A DNA stretch of 64,000 bases, from assembly GCA_033961575.1 (NCBI GenBank), contig CM066732.1:54825001-54889000 (forward strand). The letters are read 5' to 3'. Shown piece by piece: positions 1 through 10,799 of the stretch (position 1 is its first letter; every line of letters starts with the position of its first letter). The notes under the pieces were generated by a model. That model saw only the letters and a list, made by a program, of their open reading frames with translations. It was not told the origin of the DNA and ran no database searches. A program made the translations under genes and the position numbers. The stretch comes from Aselliscus stoliczkanus. Taxonomy: Eukaryota; Chordata; Mammalia; Chiroptera; Hipposideridae.

Positions 1-1000
1 TGAAATAGTCGCTGTTGCTGTTCATCTTTTTCCGCGGCTTTATTCTTCATCTTCGAGTGTATTATTCCCTGACACTGTGTTTTCTGTTCATTTGTCTTTC
101 ATTTGACGCTGCTCTCTGAAAGCTAAGTTCTACGCAGGCAGAGACACTGTTTGCTGTTGAGTCCCCTGAGCCTAGAAGGAGTCTGGCACACGGCAGGCAC
201 CCGGTCCCGGCACGCCTTCCTCAGCAGGAATCCTCTCCCACTGGGAGTTTGGAGGGGCGGTGGCTGTGCATTGAGAGCCATGTTCACCTCTCTGAGTTCT
301 CCGAGGAGGTGAGACTCAGGGCCTTGGAACCGAACTCCCAAGTCCATCTTGAGGGGCCTCATTGCTTTCTCAGGGTCCTTGTCCCTGGTGGGACCAGGGA
401 ATGCGGAGTGCAGGGGCACCCAGAACCCCGCGCCCTGGACAGGGGCGAGCCCGCTGCTCAGGACAGCGGGGCTCGGTGGCACCGGCCCCAGGACTGGTCT
501 CATCTCTGGTCAGTCACACCTGCTCCGGCGGGAGCCTTGGCTCGCTCTCCGAATCCATCTTTCCCCACGGGTTCCTGGAAGGAAAGCCATTTATCTGGCT
601 CCATCTGCCCCGACTGCCCAGACGCCTCAACAGGCTCCTGTTCTGGGCCTCAGAGTGGCCCTGGGGACCCTGGTCCTCTGTCTGTCCAGGAATGTCCTCT
701 GCCTCCCGTAGGGTCAGCATCTTGTGCAGAATGTGGACCCGGGGAGGTGACTTGAGCCAAGCCACCTTCCCTCCCTCCCTCCCTCCCTCCCTCTCTCCCA
801 CCCACCCAGACAAGGTTAGGGACTGGGGGGGAAGGGGGGGACACAGCCGCTTCCCCATGTGCTGGGAGGTGACACCCAGACTGCCTTCAGCAAATGGCGA
901 TCCTTGTTGCTCTTGGCCTTCGAGTCCTCATGGTGTAGGGTGGGACCACGGGAAGGCACCACGTTGGCTTAGGGCAGGGTCCTTGCGCTAAACTCGGGAC
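1..1000. other. Unique non-coding sequence
   Basis: The first 120 bases are AT-rich and the rest is GC-rich. Apart from a CCCT tract near 770-805 I see no repeat family, splice-bounded exon or RNA gene. Open frames here overlap one another on both strands and have low-complexity, proline/serine/glycine-rich translations typical of chance frames in GC-rich mammalian DNA. Confidence 0.6.
767..807. repeat. (CCCT)n simple repeat
   Basis: About seven tandem CCCT units followed by CTCTCCCACCCACCC. The tract is purine-free on the plus strand, so it is a homopurine/homopyrimidine run with some triplex or slippage potential. It forces a Gly/Arg/Glu repeat in the antisense frames, which explains the open frames seen there. 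Confidence 0.9.
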
Positions 1001-1019
1001 TCATCGCAGGGTCTGTGGC

Positions 1020-1560
1020 AGTGGGGGGTGCCCGTGCCTCACCTCACGTCCCCTCTCAGCGCTCTCAGGCTCTGCCCTGTGACGGCTGCTCTCAGAGAAC
1101 TCAGGAGGGTGGGGCACGCCCTGGAGGCCTAGGCCGTGAGCTCCCCACAGGCCTCCGGGGCTGGCCAGCCCTGCCCGGGCCACCTCCCACTTCCGTTTGG
1201 TTTTGTCTGGGCCCCTCCAGTCCCCTTCAGAGCCCCCCTCAGGGCGCCCCTCCTCCCCTTCCCCAGGGGCCTTGGAGTAGCTGGGGCTGTAGGAACCCCC
1301 TGCCCCAGCCGCCCCCGCCGGCCAGCTCCCTTCTCCACATTGTGGCCCCCGCGCCTCTGCGTCTTGCGAGACCCGCCGCTCCTCGGGCCAGCGTCTCTGG
1401 GCTCTGCCTCCTGGCCTCCTGCCCGTGTCCCCCGAGGCCTGCGCGCCCTGCCCACGCACCCCACCGGCTCCCTGTGCCGCTGGGCTCCTCACGCAGTGGG
1501 GGTCCGTGTCCCACGGGCCTGCGGCCCCCGGCCTACCACGGGGCCTGGCACACAGTAGGT
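1020..1560. other. GC- and CpG-rich block
   Basis: This stretch is strongly GC-rich and keeps many CpGs (for example around 1310-1320 and 1370-1400), whereas most of the window is CpG-poor. It could be a small CpG island or simply a high-GC, recombination-biased patch. No TATA box, initiator or exon follows that I can support. The end, near 1535-1560, reads like the 'ggcacacagtaggtg' tail of an L2/MIR. Confidence 0.35.
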
Positions 1561-1929
1561 GTGAGCGCTGCACACACGGGTCCCCTACACGGAGTCACTC
1601 TCAGGTGCTGGTGGCTGAGGTGGCTGTGTGTGTGTCTTACCTGTGTGTTCAAGGCGAAGCAGCGTTTATCAGTTTACGGTGGGTGGGTTTCAGGCACAGA
1701 AACATGCTCATGGAGGGAACTCTTTGGTGGGATGGCCGCTGTTGAACCCCCCCACCCCATGCCATGCCTTTGCTGCCTTTCCCGTCAGCCCCCGCCCGCC
1801 CCTCCTCTGGCTGGTGGCACTGGCACCAAACCAGAGTCATGGGCAGTGTCTCGTGGGGGGCAGGGCCAGAGGAGGGCTCATGGTGGGGACCCGTTTCCGG
1901 TCATGTCACAGCGTTATCTGTAAGTGCGG

Positions 1930-4480
1930 CTACTTACTTACCAGGACGCTGTCCCCGCCCTAGGAGAGCAGAGCCTCTGTGCGGGCCTCGGCCTCCTCCT
2001 CAGCCCCAGCAGGACCCTCGCCTGCCCGACCTCCAGGGGCTGTAATGACAACAGACGCCAGGAGCCCCCTCCTGTTTAGACTGGCACAGAAAGGCACACA
2101 TGGCACTAACTTGATTGGCTTTCCCAGTACAGCCTCCACATGTGGACGGGCTCCTCTGGCCTGGGAGCAGGGAGCTTGGTGGGCTCACCTTGCCCAGGTG
2201 GGCCAGCCACCTTTGGATAAACCCCTGATCGCTCAGGAGAGGCCTTCAGAGAGATAGTCCGGTGCAGTCACAGAGCTGGTGCTGGGGTCTGGGGTGGCTT
2301 AGGGCCTAGGAGCCCTCGTCACTGCCCTGTGTGCGGGTGGCAGCGGAAGGTGACGTTGCGATCAGCGCTGGGGGCCTTCCAGGGCGCCCCTCCCCGCATC
2401 CTCCCTGCCATCTGGAGAATTGCCTGTGTTAAGAGTCTGCGTGTGTCCCTGCACCCCCTCCCTAAACTTAAGGAGTCTGTGGACAGAGCGAGTGGGTCTT
2501 CACCGGGGCAGTCGGGCAGGGGCCTGCTCGCTGGGCTCCGGGGCAGAGCCTCGGGGGGCAAGCAGGGCATCCAGGGTGTGCTTTTCACTCCCTGGGTTTT
2601 AGTGTGAGCGATATGGGAAACAGAATGCTGAAGATAGTGTGCGTGAAGAGAGAGAGACTTGTAATTTCTGTCCTTGCTACTGATGGTTGAGATGTAAGCT
2701 TTTGCTTAATATCTCAAGATAAGCAGGTAGCAATTCGTTTACAAATAGCAGTGTCCCTGCTTCGAGAAAACACCTCCAGCGCACAGCCAGCGAATGCCTC
2801 TTTGGTTGCCAGAAATCGGTCTTGGAGCTGGATGGAGTGTTACAAGCCAGAGGTTTGATGTCCCAATTTCTTGGGCTGGGGCTGCCACCATGGGCTGTCC
2901 AAATGCACCTTCTGTTTCCCCATCGCAGACACATCCTTAAATCCTCTCAGATTTCTGTAATGTCATGATGTCCAAGTTCAGGGTCAGTAAAGTCTCTCTT
3001 TCAAGGGGGGACTTTGGCTTCCTCTGGGAAAGCCCTCTGTAACGCTGAAGAGCAACAGAGAGTCTGAATTGCCTGGAGCCAGCATGGGCTCGTCCGGAGC
3101 GCGCGCATGGCCGGGCGGGCGGGCCTTAGGACCCCAGGCAATCAATGGCTCAGAACCACTGCGGCTGGCGCCTTGCTTTTCCCGCTGCGCCCTTTTCTCG
3201 TCCTGCCGCTTTCCCGGTCCTGGTTCGGCAGAAAGGACTTGGATGTCACACAGCACCCTGAGCCTGGGCCACGGCAGGTTTCTGGTGTGGACCCATGGAG
3301 AGCTGGCCTGGCCACTGAACAGGCATGGCCGGTTGCAATTTGGGTGGAATGTGTGGTCTGCCACAGGGGACTTCTTACATCAGAGAGATAAGCAGAACCC
3401 CTGAGGACCTCCTCAGTTCATTACTTTCAGACTTCCAGAGAGCAGGGGAGAGAGGCAGCCCTATTTGCTCTTCTGTCTTCCGTCCCATCCGGAAAAGAGA
3501 TGGGTGGGCGCCCCTGCCCGCTCTCCCGTTAAAGGGAGCAGAGCAACCTTGCTTTGTTGCCGCCAGGGTCACGCAGTCCCCGCTTCGTAAGCTGCGCAGA
3601 GAATCGGAGCGTGGGCTGCTACCTGCGTGTAGGCTCAGCCAGCCCCGGGAGCTGCTACCTGGGTCGCGCTGCTCATCTGTCTTGTAGAAGCTGAGACGTC
3701 TGACGATGAATTCCTAACAGGTCTTATCTTCCCAGTTCCTGCCCACCAGGCTTTAAGAATACCCTTCTGCCAGGAGGGAGCTTCGTTGCACTAAGACTTG
3801 CCCGGTGGTAAGGACTGTCATTTTGTCCCTTGTGCAGTGGCATCTGTGTGTGAGTCTGCTGGGGTGCCAGGCTGCCCTCGGTGGGCTGTAGACCCCTGTG
3901 CTGGTCAAGAGTTCTCCTGCCACTCCTTTTTCCTCTGTGCACAGAGGTGGGCTCTGGAGAAGCTTCTGGATTCATGATCACTGGGACACAGGATGGGTCT
4001 CGGCTGGGATAAGTATGTGATGTTAAGACATGCTTGGAAGTCTCAGAACGGGGACACAGGTGGCACAAAGCCTTTCAAGGTTGACTTCTTTCTCTCTTGT
4101 GGGACATCCCTAAGAGTCTGCCCACCAGCCAAGAGCTGGAACAAGACCTAGTGAGCTGCTGGGCTGCCGCCCTGAGCCCGGTGGCCCCTCCCAGCACCGC
4201 CGGTGGTCGGCTTCCCCGCCGCTGAGCACGTGGCTCGATGGCCTGGCCGTCTTGGAGGAGAGCTGTCCCAGATCAGCTCCGCGTTTGTCATCTCAGTCGG
4301 GCTCAAAGTAGAGTGTTTCCCGACATGGATGTCAATAAAAACTTAAAATGCAAACAGAAGGGCAGTGCCCATGTCCACTGTTGGGGACAACCCTGACGTG
4401 TCTGCAAACTCACCCTCGCGTCTCATTAGCCAAACCCGCCTGTCCTGACCCAGGTCACTACGGAAACCAGGGGCGTCGAT
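1930..4480. other. Unique non-coding sequence, GC-rich
   Basis: I see no gene, no clear transposon and no long tandem repeat. Composition drifts from GC-rich (1.9-2.6 kb) to mixed (2.6-3.0 kb) and back. Open frames are short, overlapping and without domain content. Confidence 0.55.
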
Positions 4481-4489
4481 AGCAGAGTC

Positions 4490-4930
4490 ACACACTCAGA
4501 AATTAATTTTATATTGTACTGAATATGTGTGTTTTTTTTTTATTGTGACTTTATCTTGTTGGAAAAGTGCTTACTTTTGATTTTGTGGATATTACTGACC
4601 GCGGATTACTCTTATTTTGGTTTTTACACAACAGTTATATTAGAAATTTGCTGTTTTATTCTTACCTTCTTAGTAAAAATCCTTTTATCACACAATGGGT
4701 AATTTATATCCATTACCAGGCCTTTCAATCCTTTTCAGTGGGGCTGTCAGCGCCGTTGGCACAGTAATGATTAATGTGATCTAATAATAGTGTGCCATTA
4801 TATTACCTTAGTAAAACATGTACCAACATCCTATTCGGATCTACCAAATTCATAGCTTCCTATAATATTTTTGTTGAAAGACAGGATTACTATTTTTCAA
4901 AGCTGATTTTCCCCCTTAACATATTTAATG
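4490..4930. other. AT-rich, repeat-poor block (candidate conserved non-coding element)
   Basis: A sharp change to AT-rich sequence rich in TAAT/ATTA words ('aattaattttat', 'gtaatgattaatgtgatc'), inside GC-rich surroundings. No transposon signature is recognised. Such islands in gene-poor mammalian DNA are often conserved enhancers, but conservation cannot be seen from one sequence, so the label is inference. Confidence 0.35.
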
Positions 4931-4934
4931 AAAT

Positions 4935-6170
4935 TCACAATTCTTTGCCTTGGTAATCCGGGCATGTGATTGGGCTTGGTGGGTGAATTTGACATCTGTA
5001 CGCACCGTTGTGGTTTGTCAGGGAGCGGCTGGCTGTCCTAGGCATGTGCCGGAGACATGGCTGTGTTTTTGTTGGGCCTGGGTTGTTTGCCATGAAGAAA
5101 AAAAATCCCTGGTTTTCCATCCCCTTCTGACACATAATAAGGAAGGTGTGTTTTAGATCAAAAGGCACAAGAGTAAGTCATTTGGCTCAAAGGCTCCTTT
5201 CTTCCGTCCTTGTTTCATCCTCTCTTCTGTCACCTGCCTCGGTCACAAGCTGGTGCACAGGGGAAGGAAGCAAAGCCAGTGGAAACGGCTTCAAGCCCCT
5301 TTTCCAGAGGCACTGGCCCTTGACGCGTCCTGTCCCCCTCCGGCGTGGGTGGGCCTCTGTGGGTCCCAGGGGGCTCTCACATTCCGGGCTGCGTAGCTCT
5401 CGGCTGGGGGCTGCCTGGGCCCTGGAGGATGTTGAGCGGCATCCCGCCTCTCCCCACTAGAAACTGGTAGCACAGCCCCTGTCCCCACTGTGACAACCAA
5501 AAGTGTCCCCCGAAATTAGCAGTGTCTCCTGGGGGGCACAGTCATCCCTGTGTGTGAGCCACTGGTTGTTGATAGTTACACAGCGGCTGTTTTGGGTGCG
5601 GGAGCGTTGCAGTCCGAGCGCCAGCTTCGTGGTGCTTCCTGGGAAAGGAGCTGTGTGGGCGATGGCCACACGGCATCCTCTCCTGCGGGAATACCAGCCT
5701 CTTACTGGTTTGTGCCCCCCGCCCCCACTCTGTCACAGAGCCTGGCCCCAGTGAGGGCCCGAGTCTTATCTTCTCCCACTTAAATCCCATTATAATCACA
5801 CTCGTGATTGATCACACTCCACCTTTTCAAAGGGCTTTAAAATCTGTGTCAACCAAGGATGGCATTATTGTAGTGCAGGCGGGATGTATCCAAACAATTA
5901 CATCCTCAAGTCCAAGTGGGAAGGTTTGTCCCTCTGTCCTGGTGCCTTTGTGATGTGGCAGTGCCGCAGCCCCCACAGCCCCGGAAACCCTCGGTGGGAA
6001 GACATGTGCAAAGAAACAGGCTTTGCCCTTGGTACCACTCAGCTCTGAGAGCCGGTGGAGTATTTGGGCTTCCTAGGACCGCAGGGAGCGTGCGGGGAGG
6101 CAGGAGAGGCTGCTGAGCGCAGGAGACACAGAGAGAGACTGATTCTTGTTTTTGGTTCTGCACAAAAAAT
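4935..6170. other. Unique non-coding sequence
   Basis: Mixed composition with no recognised repeat or gene. A small AT-rich piece at about 5,780-5,900 (around 'cccattataatcacactcg') resembles the other conserved-looking islands. Open frames here are short and mutually overlapping. Confidence 0.5.
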
Positions 6171-6485
6171 TACTGTTACAACATTGGCTCGAAATATACA
6201 ACTAACTGAAATCAGGAAGAGTATTTAGAATACACAATTTATATCGAAGTACTTGAATCTTGATACGTGTACATCCACATACGCGTATATATTTAAATCA
6301 AGGAGAGAGAAGATGAGAAATAAAGCTTTGTCATAAAAATAGGGCCTGTCGTATTTGCCCTTAAACGATTCCGCCACACTGGAACACGTTTTGGTACTGT
6401 GAATATTTCTGCGAAGACACTCCAGCTCGTTTTTACAACGGATCTTTGATGATAGCAACAAACGAGGAAATGACTCTGATTAACC
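6170..6485. other. AT-rich, repeat-poor block (candidate conserved non-coding element)
   Basis: AT-rich, yet it retains CpGs ('tacgtgtacatcc', 'acgcgtata', 'acgattccgccac'). Retained CpGs in otherwise AT-rich sequence suggest either constraint or chance. A 78-codon antisense frame crosses it but has no recognisable domain, and I do not regard it as a gene. Confidence 0.35.
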
Positions 6486-6539
6486 TCCCTGTTAGCAGGA
6501 TTTCAAACACATCTCAATGTTTGGTGCAGGAAGCATTTT

Positions 6540-6672
6540 GGTGACTCACTCCTCTTTACTGGGTTCTGGTCTGTCTCCCCTACTGCAATGTAAACCTGGA
6601 GAGGGCAGGGCCTGTGTTATTTTCCTAATTTCTGGAATGGTGCCCAATGCATAGTAGGTTTTCAGTAAAACT
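6540..6672 (+). mobile_element. L2 LINE 3' end
   Basis: The order 'ctgcaatgtaaacctggagagggcagggcc...ctggaatggtgcccaatgcatagtaggt...cagtaaa' matches the L2 3' untranslated end (…AGAATGTAAGCTCCATGAGGGCAGGG…TGCCTGGCACATAGTAGG…CAATAAA) with heavy divergence. Ancient non-LTR retrotransposon remnant, 5'-truncated; its tail runs directly into a GGAT microsatellite. Confidence 0.75.
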
Positions 6673-6750
6673 CTGGTGGATGGATGGGTGATGGATGGGT
6701 GATGGATGGATGGATGGAGGGATGGATGGAGGGACGGATGGATGAGTGGA
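6673..6750. repeat. (GGAT)n microsatellite
   Basis: Degenerate GGAT/GGGTGAT units ('ggatggatgggtgatgg...'), with GGAG and GGAC variants. It begins exactly where the L2 3' tail ends. L2 elements end in short tandem tails, so the array probably grew from the tail. Confidence 0.9.
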
Positions 6751-6754
6751 ATTC

Positions 6755-7500
6755 TATCAGAGACACTTAGAATACGAGGCCGAGTGGTCCAAATGAAATC
6801 CCACTTGTTACCATCTCCTCACCCCTCGTCCTCCCATTTTTTTTTTTGTTTACGTCAAGATGGTCAATTATAGAAAGACATTTTCATTAATCTCTTCTTT
6901 TTAATCCAACTTTGAAAATAGAAAAAAAATATGACTAGGATGGTGCCAGGCAGTCTCTATACGCTGAAATCACATGGGTGCCTTGTGGTAAAAAAATATC
7001 TCTAAAATCCACAAGGGAACATACACAGATGACTGGGAGTGGAGATGCGGAGGCAGAGTAGGGGAAGGTGACCTCTTTCAAAACAGGATGTGGGCAAGGA
7101 ATTTATGAGGCTCAGACTTCCTTCCAGATGACCGGTGGTCTGTTTCCTGGGCAAGACACTCTAATTTATTGTGTATGTCATGCTCTCTTAGAGGCTCTGG
7201 TGTGTCCTCTTCACACCTGCTGTGCTTGATCTCTTTGGGACCGGCCACTGCTCAGCATGGGCTCAGCCGTCTCCATGAAACAGGCTGCGGCTCTGAGGTG
7301 GCGTTCCCAGGTCCAGGTGTGGCAGGGACCGATCTGTGGGAAAGCCTACTCCCAGCGATGAGAATAAAAGGTCACCCTGCCCTTGACCTTTAAATTATTG
7401 CACAATGGACATCGTAGCGCCACCAATAAGAAATAATAAAGAAGGGAGCGATCAATGACCTCTGACCCCACCGACCTGTAGCGAAGGTGTGGACTCTGCT
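6755..7500. other. Unique non-coding sequence
   Basis: Contains a T10 run near 6,838-6,848 and AT-rich sequence to about 7,010, then mixed sequence. No gene or confident repeat family is recognised. Confidence 0.5.
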
Positions 7501-7690
7501 ACCAGAGTTTCTGGGCTGGAGGCCTGGCACCACCGCGGACCAGCTATATGAGCACGTGCCAAGGTCGTTGTCACGCCTCAGTTTTCCCTTCTGAATTGGG
7601 AATGACAATAATGACAACATAGTAGACAATCTATGTTACGTGTGTAAAACAAAGGCAGGCTCAAAGTAGGTGCTTAATAAATGTGTGCTG
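7500..7690 (+). mobile_element. MIR SINE
   Basis: Shows the MIR order: 'cctcagttttcccttctgaattgggaatgacaataat', then 'gtgtaaaa' and 'caaagtaggtgcttaataaatg'. These correspond to the MIR 'CTCAGTTTCCTCATCTGTAA' and 'GTAAGCGCTCAATAAATG' segments. Old, inactive, tRNA-derived. Confidence 0.8.
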
Positions 7691-8129
7691 CTGTTATATT
7701 TTCATTTCTCTGTTGCGTCTTCTTTCCCCTTTCTCCCTCTTTATTTGAGATTAAGGAAAGTGTAGGCCATTTTCAGATAATTAGCCTTTCCCCTCAGACT
7801 CATACCAGAGCTAGGAGCCCCAAGTCTTTGCCAGGCACGTGGTCCCCCAGCACCCTGGGAGACAGTGGTTAGCAAGCTCAGAGAACATCAGAAGGGTGGT
7901 GAGCTTCCTGAGTCAGCTGCCCCGCCCCTCTTCCTTTGTGAAGGAGCATTGTTGACAGGCCACTGGGGTTTGGGATTTACTTGTTGTTTGGCAATGCATT
8001 CCTGGGGTGGATGCCACGTGGTCATGCTGGGAGGGGACGCCCAGGCTTAACAGGCTGTGGGGGGCCTTGGTTGTTCTCCCCACCCCCTTATCCCCAATCC
8101 GAGTGTCCCATGCATCACATCAGGGCCCA

Positions 8130-8285
8130 GCTCTGTATTTTTAGCCTTCACCGAAGTGTAATGCTTTGCTTTTGGTTTATTATGTATGCAAGTATCTTGC
8201 TGATCAATTACATGTGTAATTGTTCCATCATAACCACTGCTAGTCGGTGACAACATATAATTAAACTCACCCTGAAAGTCACTGA
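8130..8285. other. Small AT-rich block with homeodomain-type palindrome
   Basis: AT-rich with TAATTA-like words. It contains at 8,205-8,222 the near-palindrome CAATTACA-TG-TGTAATTG, with two 8-base arms in perfect inversion across a 2-base centre. Paired TAATTG/CAATTA sites are typical homeodomain dimer sites (family knowledge). Function is inferred. Confidence 0.4.
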
Positions 8286-8667
8286 ACTTCCCTGTCCCTG
8301 ACAAGATCACTGACCATGCCAAGGAAACTGTGCCTCCACCTCTGAGCCATGCGGGCGCCTGGTGGCCTGTCGCCCTTCCGGGCCCGTGGGGCCTCCATGC
8401 ACGGCGGGCTTCCTGGAGACAGCGGCACGCGGGTGGAAGGGCTGGTGCCACTGCCTACTCCCGCGTCTGTGCCCAGATGGCCGTTGGCCCGGAGTGGGCG
8501 CCTGAGAAAGACTTGAGTGAATACACCATAGGAATCTCTTCCCTTGCCTCTGAGCCCTCTTTTTGCATGTGACCCTGATACTGTGCCACTGACTATCCTG
8601 TTTTGGGGGGATGTTTACTGTCCTGCCAGGGATTGGTAAACTGCACTGGGTCCCATCTGGCACATGG

Positions 8668-9545
8668 CCTGTTTTGTTTTGTTTTTTTAAATTTATTTTA
8701 CATTTAAAAACACGTTAAAAATGGTGGTGAAATACACGTAACAGTACATTTACCATCCTGACCATGTTTAAGTGCACAGTTCAGGGGCGTTAAGCACATT
8801 TACACTCTCGTGCCACCATCACCACCTCCATCTCCAGAGCTTTCTCGTCTCCCTAAAATGAAGCTGTGACCCCATTAAATACCAACTCCCCATTCCCTGT
8901 CCCCCACCCTCTAGCAACCACCATTCTATTTTCTGTCTTATTGAATTTGATGACTCTGAGTACTTCATATAAGTGAAATTGTACAGTGTTTGTCCTGTGA
9001 CGGGCTTATGTCACCTAGTATAATATCCTCAAGGTCTGTCCATGTGGTAGCTTCCTCTGTAAGGCTGAGTGATGTGTGTGTGTGTGTGTGTGCGTGTGCG
9101 CGTGTGTGCGGTACATCCTGCATTTTTTGATCCCGTCATCTTCATTGGACATGTGGGTGGCTTCCACCTCTCAGCTCTTGTGAACGACGCTGCTGTGAAT
9201 GTGGGTGTACAAATATTTCTTCAAGACCCTGGTCTCGGTTCTTTCGGATGAATACCCAAAGGTGGGACTTCTGGGTCATGCGGAGGTTGTGTTTGATTTC
9301 TGAGATCCCACCCACCTTTCTCCACAGTGGCTGTGCCGCTTCGCATCTCCCCCGCCCCTCACAGTGCACCAGGGCCCAGTTTCACCGCGTCCTCAACATT
9401 TACTTGCCGGTTTTTTGATAGCAGCCGTCCTAGTGGGTGTGAGGTGCTGTCTCCCCGTGGTTCTGCCTGGTTTTGTATAGCCTGCATGCAAAGAATGGCA
9501 TTTTCATTTCTAACTGATGGAAAAAAGTCAAAAGAAAAATAGTGC
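8668..9545 (-). mobile_element. L1 LINE 3' fragment (older mammalian L1)
   Basis: Read on the minus strand this is the L1 ORF2 end/3' UTR. The plus strand begins with a T-rich stretch (poly-A tail side), then 'aagtgcacagttcaggggcg', 'tgccaccatcaccacctcca', 'actccccattccctgtccc', 'tagcaaccaccattctattt', 'cttcatataagtgaaattgt' and, near the far end, 'tgaacgacgctgctgtgaat' and 'gggacttctgggtcatgcgg', all in the order of the L1 3' end. 5'-truncated; no intact reading frame. A TG microsatellite interrupts it at 9,071-9,110. Confidence 0.9.
9071..9110. repeat. (TG)n microsatellite inside the L1
   Basis: TGTGTG… with CG substitutions, 40 bases, alternating purine/pyrimidine. It sits where the L1 consensus has the TATATATACC stretch after the 'GGCTGAGTAATATTCC' segment, so it likely grew from that seed. 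Confidence 0.9.
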
Positions 9546-9565
9546 TTCATGACACATGAAAATTA

Positions 9566-9943
9566 CAGTTGTCTCTTGGCGTCCACAGGGGATTGAGTCC
9601 AGGACGTGCCACGGACACCAAAATGTGTGATGGTGCTCAAGTCCCCTCTATAAATGGTGTAACGTTTGCATACAACCTACACACGCCCTCCTTCCGTGCT
9701 CCTGAAGTCATCTCTGTGTCCTCACAATGCCAGCACACTGTAAACGCTGTGTCAGAGTTATTACCCTGTGTTGCTCGAGGAATCATGGCAGGAAAAGTGA
9801 GCGCGTGTGGGGTGCAGACCACCCACCTTAGGCTGGCTCCATGGCATCAGCACCAACCAGCGTTTTGCCTTCACACGTTTTTGATCTGTCGCTAGTTGAA
9901 TCCGCCGGTGCGGACCCCGCGGGCATGGAGGACCGACAGACTG
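9566..9943 (+). mobile_element. MER2 (Tigger-type) DNA transposon, near full length
   Basis: Starts 'cagttgtctcttggcgtcc', continues with the MER2 hallmark order 'gggattgagtccaggac', 'ctcaagtcccctctataaat', 'tgcatacaacctacacacg', and ends 'cgctagttgaatccgccggt…ggaggaccgacagactg'. The ends are inverted (CAGTTGTC… / …GACCGACAGACTG), as expected for a Tc1/mariner-class Tigger element. Left flank carries TA; the right TA has mutated. Non-autonomous, with no transposase. Confidence 0.9.
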
Positions 9944-10194
9944 CCCGTGAAGGTCAGACTTCAGTGTTCAGAGGTGGCACCGTTTCCTGGGCGTGTAGGC
10001 ACGGCACTGACTTACACAACTGGCTGCGTTCATGCTGCAGGAGCAGACTGAGTCGCTGGGACAGGCGCTGTGCCCTGCAAAGCCGGAAGTATTTCCTGCT
10101 GCCTGTTAGAGGAAGCGGTGGTCAGCACCCCCTGCCCGCCCCCCACCACGTAAGAGCTTGCTACCTTGCTTAAGGTCCTCAGCAACCCACTTTG

Positions 10195-10275
10195 TAGAAA
10201 AATAAACTGAGGCTGAGCAAAAATTACCGACCTGCCCAAGTCACACGTGTGAAAACGGCTAAACCAGGACACGTG
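10195..10275 (-). mobile_element. MIR SINE fragment
   Basis: 'aaataaactgaggctgagca…cctgcccaagtcacacgtgt…ctaaaccagga' is the reverse-strand MIR core ('GAAACTGAGGC…TTGCCCAAGGTCACACAG…GAACCCAGG'). Short and diverged. Confidence 0.65.
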
Positions 10276-10498
10276 TGCCTGTCCCTGGATGCCCAGTTGT
10301 CCACTGTAAACATGATCACCTGGAGATTGCTATTTATAGGGAGCATTTCCTAGGGCTTTAGTGAGCCTGAGGTCAGGACCTAGTTGCACATTTTTGTGAT
10401 TATATTAAGATGTGGTGTCTTTGGGAGAGGTGTACAATTGAGGGAGAGAATAAGATGGGAGGACGTGCTAGGTGAGCTGAACTTGCCTTATTTCTTTA

Positions 10499-10797
10499 CA
10501 GATGCTCCTCGACTTACGATGGGGTTACGTCCCGATAAACCCATTGCAAGTTTAGGAGACCCTAAATCAAAAATGCACGTCATACACCTATCCTACTGAA
10601 CGCCGTAGCTCAGCCCAGCCCACCTCACACGTGCTCAGAACACGTGCATTAACCCACAGCTGGGCAAACTCATCTCCCACAAAGCCAGTTTTATAATAGT
10701 GTTGAATGGCTCATGGACTTTATTATGTATATCACTTTCACACCATTGTCAAGTCACAGAATTGTTAAGCAAAACCCCCGCCAGTCGGGGTGGTCTG
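10499..10797 (+). mobile_element. Tigger-type MITE, full length with TA duplication
   Basis: Bounded by TA at 10,497-10,498 and 10,798-10,799. The left end CAGATGCTCCTCGACTTACG and right end (reverse complement CAGACCACCCCGACTGGCG) are inverted copies. Interior wording ('ggggttacgtcccgataaac', 'acgtgctcagaacacgtgca', 'gggcaaactcatctcccaca') matches an abundant mammalian Tigger-related family whose exact name I will not assert. 299 bases, no coding capacity. Confidence 0.9.
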
Positions 10798-10799
10798 TA

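Noticed and set aside
1015..1923. 302-codon plus frame in CpG-rich DNA
   Set aside because: Proline/arginine/glycine-rich translation typical of GC-rich chance frames. It crosses an L2/MIR-like tail near 1,540.
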